A stretch of 14,204 nucleotides of DNA. Origin: JBBQZU01 sp038207425. Lineage in GTDB: Bacteria > Bacteroidota > Bacteroidia > Flavobacteriales_D > Cryomorphaceae. Positions within the stretch are counted from its first letter, which is position 1; each line of letters starts with the position of its first letter. A model generated the notes under the pieces. The model made no database searches. It was not told where the DNA came from and saw nothing but the letters and a program-made list of their open reading frames with translations. The position numbers and the translations under genes are program-made. Below are positions 11,969-14,204 of the stretch, one piece after another. The stretch lies in the NCBI GenBank assembly GCA_038207425.1, contig JBBQZU010000051.1:1-14204 (forward strand), given 5' to 3'.

Positions 11969-14204
11969 TTAAACCAATACCGGTAATTGAATACTAAACT
12001 CAGTGCCTTCGCCTACTTTGCTCTGCACGGCAATGCTGCCGCCATGGGCTTTGACAATGTCAAAACTTAGGCTTAGGCCCAGCCCTGTTCCCTGCCCGGT
12101 GGGTTTGGTGGTAAAGAAGGGCTCAAAGATTTTGTTTTTTACTTCTTCGCTCATGCCGGAGCCGTTGTCTCTGATAGACAACAAAAACTGGTTGTTTTTC
12201 AGTGCTGTTGTGATGGTGAGTTTTCCGTCCGGCTTATGCTTCACGGCATAGAAAGCATTGTTGAACACATTGAGCAAAACACGGCCAATATCCTGCTGCA
12301 CGAGCATCAGCTCCGCGACCTCCGGGGCCAGATTTTTTTCAATGCTGCACTTAAAATCGGGTACAGTGGTCTGTATGCCGTGATAGGCTATGTTTGCAAA
12401 CTCTTCCAATAGCTTGTTCACGTCGGTGGGTTGCTTTTCAGCGGAGCTGCTGCGGCTGTGCTCGAGCATGCTTTTTACGATGTCATCAGCCCGCCTGCCG
12501 TGGAGATTGATTTTGTTTAGGTTGTCTTTAATCATCTCAAGCAATTCGGTTCTTTCTTCTGGGTCTGTCACGGTTTCCAGTTCGTCAATGAGCTCATTGC
12601 TGAGTTCGGAAAAGTTGGTGACGAAGTTCAGTGGGTTTTTTATTTCATGCGCAATGCCTGCGGTGAGGGCGCCGAGGCTGGCTAGTTTTTCCTGCTGTAC
12701 CAACTGGCTTTGCGTTTCGTGGAGGTTGCGGTTTGTGCTGTCCAGTTGCTTGTTGGTATCATCAAGCAAGTTGTTGGTTTTTTTGAGTTTGTTGCGCTGG
12801 CGGAATACGAACAATAAGCCCACCATCAGGATGCCCGTGCCCGCAATGGAAGCATTGCGCTCGGTGTTTTTGAGGGATAATTCTGATTGGGAGCGTTGGA
12901 GTTGCTCCTCGGTAAGTTGTTGCTGGAATTTTATTTCTGTTTCTTTTTTGTCGAATTCATACTGCATTTCCTTGCGGGTGATTTCGTTTTTGACTTCTTC
13001 GCCCTGGATGCTGTCGCGGAGTGTAATGTGTTTTTTGTAGGCATCGAAGGCTTTGGAGAAATTGCCTTGTTTTTCGTATGTCGCACTTAAATTTTCCCAT
13101 GCATCCATCTGTAAGTCCAAATTGCCAATTTCTGTGCCAATGTTCAGTGCTTCCTGATACACTTCAAGAACTCTGGCAAAACGTTCACTTGATTTTATGC
13201 CAATTATTGGCAATAAAGTAACTGGAGCATCACTGTATATACTGCCAATTTTGATGAGATTAAATGCCATACCCCTTTTATTTTCCAATTGCTCATTGAG
13301 GCTCAGTGCTCGTTGGAGATATTCCAACGCTTTGGCGTACTTTTCTTCCGGAGCAATGCCAAGTCTCATGCATGCAGAATCGGATAAATTCTGGTAAACA
13401 TACCCGATATTGCTGAGATTGTTTGAGATGCCGCGATTACTGCCCAATTGCTCTAGGATGCTTAATGCCCTTTTATAATATGTCAAAGCACTAGGGTAAT
13501 CGGATAAATTGCTGTAGACAAGACCGATATTACCGAGATTGGCTGCGATACAATATTTATTTTCCAATTGCTCACAAATACTTAATGATTTATCGTAATA
13601 TTCTAAAGCTTTGGGATAGTCGGATAAATTCAAGTACACGACCCCAATATTGAGGAAATTCTCTGCTACACTATATTTATTTTCCAATTGCTCATTGATC
13701 ACCGATGCTTTTTGGTAAAACTCCAAGGCCTTCGGATAGTCTGATAAATTGCTGTAAATAATTCCGATATTGCCAAGATTAGCAGCCATATTGCTTTTAT
13801 TCCCCAATTTCTCATTCATACCGAATGCCTTTTGGAAATATTCCAAAGCTTTACCGTTCTCGTTCAGTAAATAAATAGCTCCAAGCAAAGTGAAGCATTT
13901 GGCCATGCCTTCATTGATTCTGAGGTCTTCAAATATGAACAGTGCTTTTTCGCAGTGCTCTAACGCACTTTGATTGTCACCTTTTCGGTAATAAATCCTG
14001 CTTAAATTGTAGTAATTGGCTGCCATCCCGAACATGTTATTCAGGCGAGTATTGATTTCCAAGGCTTTTTTGAAAAGCTCCAAAGCTTCCGGGTACTGGC
14101 TTTTGGCCTCGTGGTTTGCGCCCTTGTTGTTGTATGCTTCGGCCAGCAGCAAGGGCTTGTTTAATTTTTGCGCTAAGGCGATGGCTTGCTCGCTTGTGGT
14201 GATG
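11969..14204 (-). CDS. TPR-containing sensor histidine kinase (5' end beyond the window)
   Basis: A membrane histidine kinase, expected to autophosphorylate on His and pass the phosphate to a response regulator. The frame is open to the window edge (ITTSEQAIALAQKLNKP precedes the first TTG codon at 14152), so the true start and any signal peptide lie outside. Order: nine TPR units of about 40 residues (14180-13040; e.g. NIGIIYSNLSDYPKALEFYQKA); a charged coiled coil (RKEMQYEFDKKETEIKFQQQ); one membrane helix (12859-12806, SIAGTGILMVGLLFVF); a second coiled coil (NNLLDDTNKQLDSTNRNL); HisKA with H-box LTAGIAHEIKNPLNFV (His codon 12649-12647); HATPase with N-box NVFNNAFYAV, G1 DNGSGM, F-box FEPFFTTK and G2 GTGLGLSLS; stop TAA at 11969. 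All catalytic boxes look intact. The H-box is of the AHEIKNPLNF type. No receiver domain is fused and no regulator gene is adjacent in view. TPR units 7 and 8 carry loop insertions. The sensed signal is unknown. Confidence 0.93.
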   Translation of the reverse strand, partial: ITTSEQAIALAQKLNKPLLLAEAYNNKGANHEAKSQYPEALELFKKALEINTRLNNMFGMAANYYNLSRIYYRKGDNQSALEHCEKALFIFEDLRINEGMAKCFTLLGAIYLLNENGKALEYFQKAFGMNEKLGNKSNMAANLGNIGIIYSNLSDYPKALEFYQKASVINEQLENKYSVAENFLNIGVVYLNLSDYPKALEYYDKSLSICEQLENKYCIAANLGNIGLVYSNLSDYPSALTYYKRALSILEQLGSNRGISNNLSNIGYVYQNLSDSACMRLGIAPEEKYAKALEYLQRALSLNEQLENKRGMAFNLIKIGSIYSDAPVTLLPIIGIKSSERFARVLEVYQEALNIGTEIGNLDLQMDAWENLSATYEKQGNFSKAFDAYKKHITLRDSIQGEEVKNEITRKEMQYEFDKKETEIKFQQQLTEEQLQRSQSELSLKNTERNASIAGTGILMVGLLFVFRQRNKLKKTNNLLDDTNKQLDSTNRNLHETQSQLVQQEKLASLGALTAGIAHEIKNPLNFVTNFSELSNELIDELETVTDPEERTELLEMIKDNLNKINLHGRRADDIVKSMLEHSRSSSAEKQPTDVNKLLEEFANIAYHGIQTTVPDFKCSIEKNLAPEVAELMLVQQDIGRVLLNVFNNAFYAVKHKPDGKLTITTALKNNQFLLSIRDNGSGMSEEVKNKIFEPFFTTKPTGQGTGLGLSLSFDIVKAHGGSIAVQSKVGEGTEFSIQLPVLV
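13040..14180 (-). repeat. TPR array within the kinase gene (nine units, 120-nt period)
   Basis: The units align at about 40 residues each, and even the DNA repeats: variants of CGGATAAATT recur near 13380, 13500, 13620 and 13740, and TTTTCCAATTGCTCA recurs near 13280, 13560 and 13680. Units 4 to 6 are most alike (NLSDYPKALEFYQKA, NLSDYPKALEYYDKS, NLSDYPSALTYYKRA), which suggests recent tandem duplication. Units 7 and 8 have 13- and 16-residue insertions between helix A and helix B (13337-13378 and 13178-13228). Confidence 0.8.

Noticed and set aside
11921..11986. A 21-codon plus-strand frame beginning MPKKLDYTKR
   Set aside because: It overlaps the kinase 3' end antisense, has no recognisable ribosome-binding or promoter signal, and is too short to support.
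14150..14152. TTG at 14152 as the start of the kinase
   Set aside because: The frame stays open to the window edge with TPR-like sequence before it (SEQAIALAQKLNKP), so this is an internal Leu codon and the gene is cut by the edge.
13040..14180. Regular 120-nt repetition resembling a repeat array
   Set aside because: The period is explained by 40-residue TPR units in an open frame; there are no identical repeats with unique spacers as in CRISPR.

Overview
The window looks like a chromosomal segment from a member of the Bacteroidota. Three things point there: a giant secreted protein ending in a type IX secretion (Por) sorting domain, a textbook bacteroidal promoter (TTTG-N19-TATCTTTG) upstream of it, and a TPR-type sensor histidine kinase of the kind common in that phylum. 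The intergenic DNA also carries A-rich AACCAAA runs and short palindromes that look like dispersed repeats. Genus cannot be told from the sequence. All three recognisable genes lie on the minus strand, so the order of transcription is right to left.

Layout from right to left: (1) 14204-11969 is a 5'-truncated gene for a membrane sensor histidine kinase (nine TPRs, coiled coil, one membrane segment, HisKA, HATPase). (2) 11968-11645 is about 320 bp with no supported gene. (3) 11644-10964 is the 3' part of a family 2 glycosyltransferase of the polyprenyl-phosphate (GtrB/DPM1-like) type. Its N-terminal third is missing and a 2-base insertion sits inside the DxD-like motif, so I call it a pseudogene. 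(4) 10963-10037 is about 930 bp of non-coding DNA with several hairpin-forming palindromes, followed by the promoter and a leader of roughly 100 nt. (5) 10036-425 is one open frame of 3203 codons for a giant modular surface or secreted protein: signal peptide, N-terminal beta-sandwich-like region, autotransporter-associated (PATR) repeats, Ig-like module, jelly-roll-like module, very long beta-helix-like repeat region, type A T9SS sorting domain. (6) 424-1 is non-coding and repeat-rich.

The genes do not form an obvious operon or pathway. The giant protein probably acts outside the cell as an adhesin or matrix protein. The kinase has no response regulator in view, and the glycosyltransferase is a relic. 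The clearest points for follow-up are the mosaic architecture and base composition of the giant gene, the decayed glycosyltransferase with its sharp upstream breakpoint, the nested inverted repeats in the 0.9-kb intergenic region, and two related insertions in neighbouring TPR units of the kinase.
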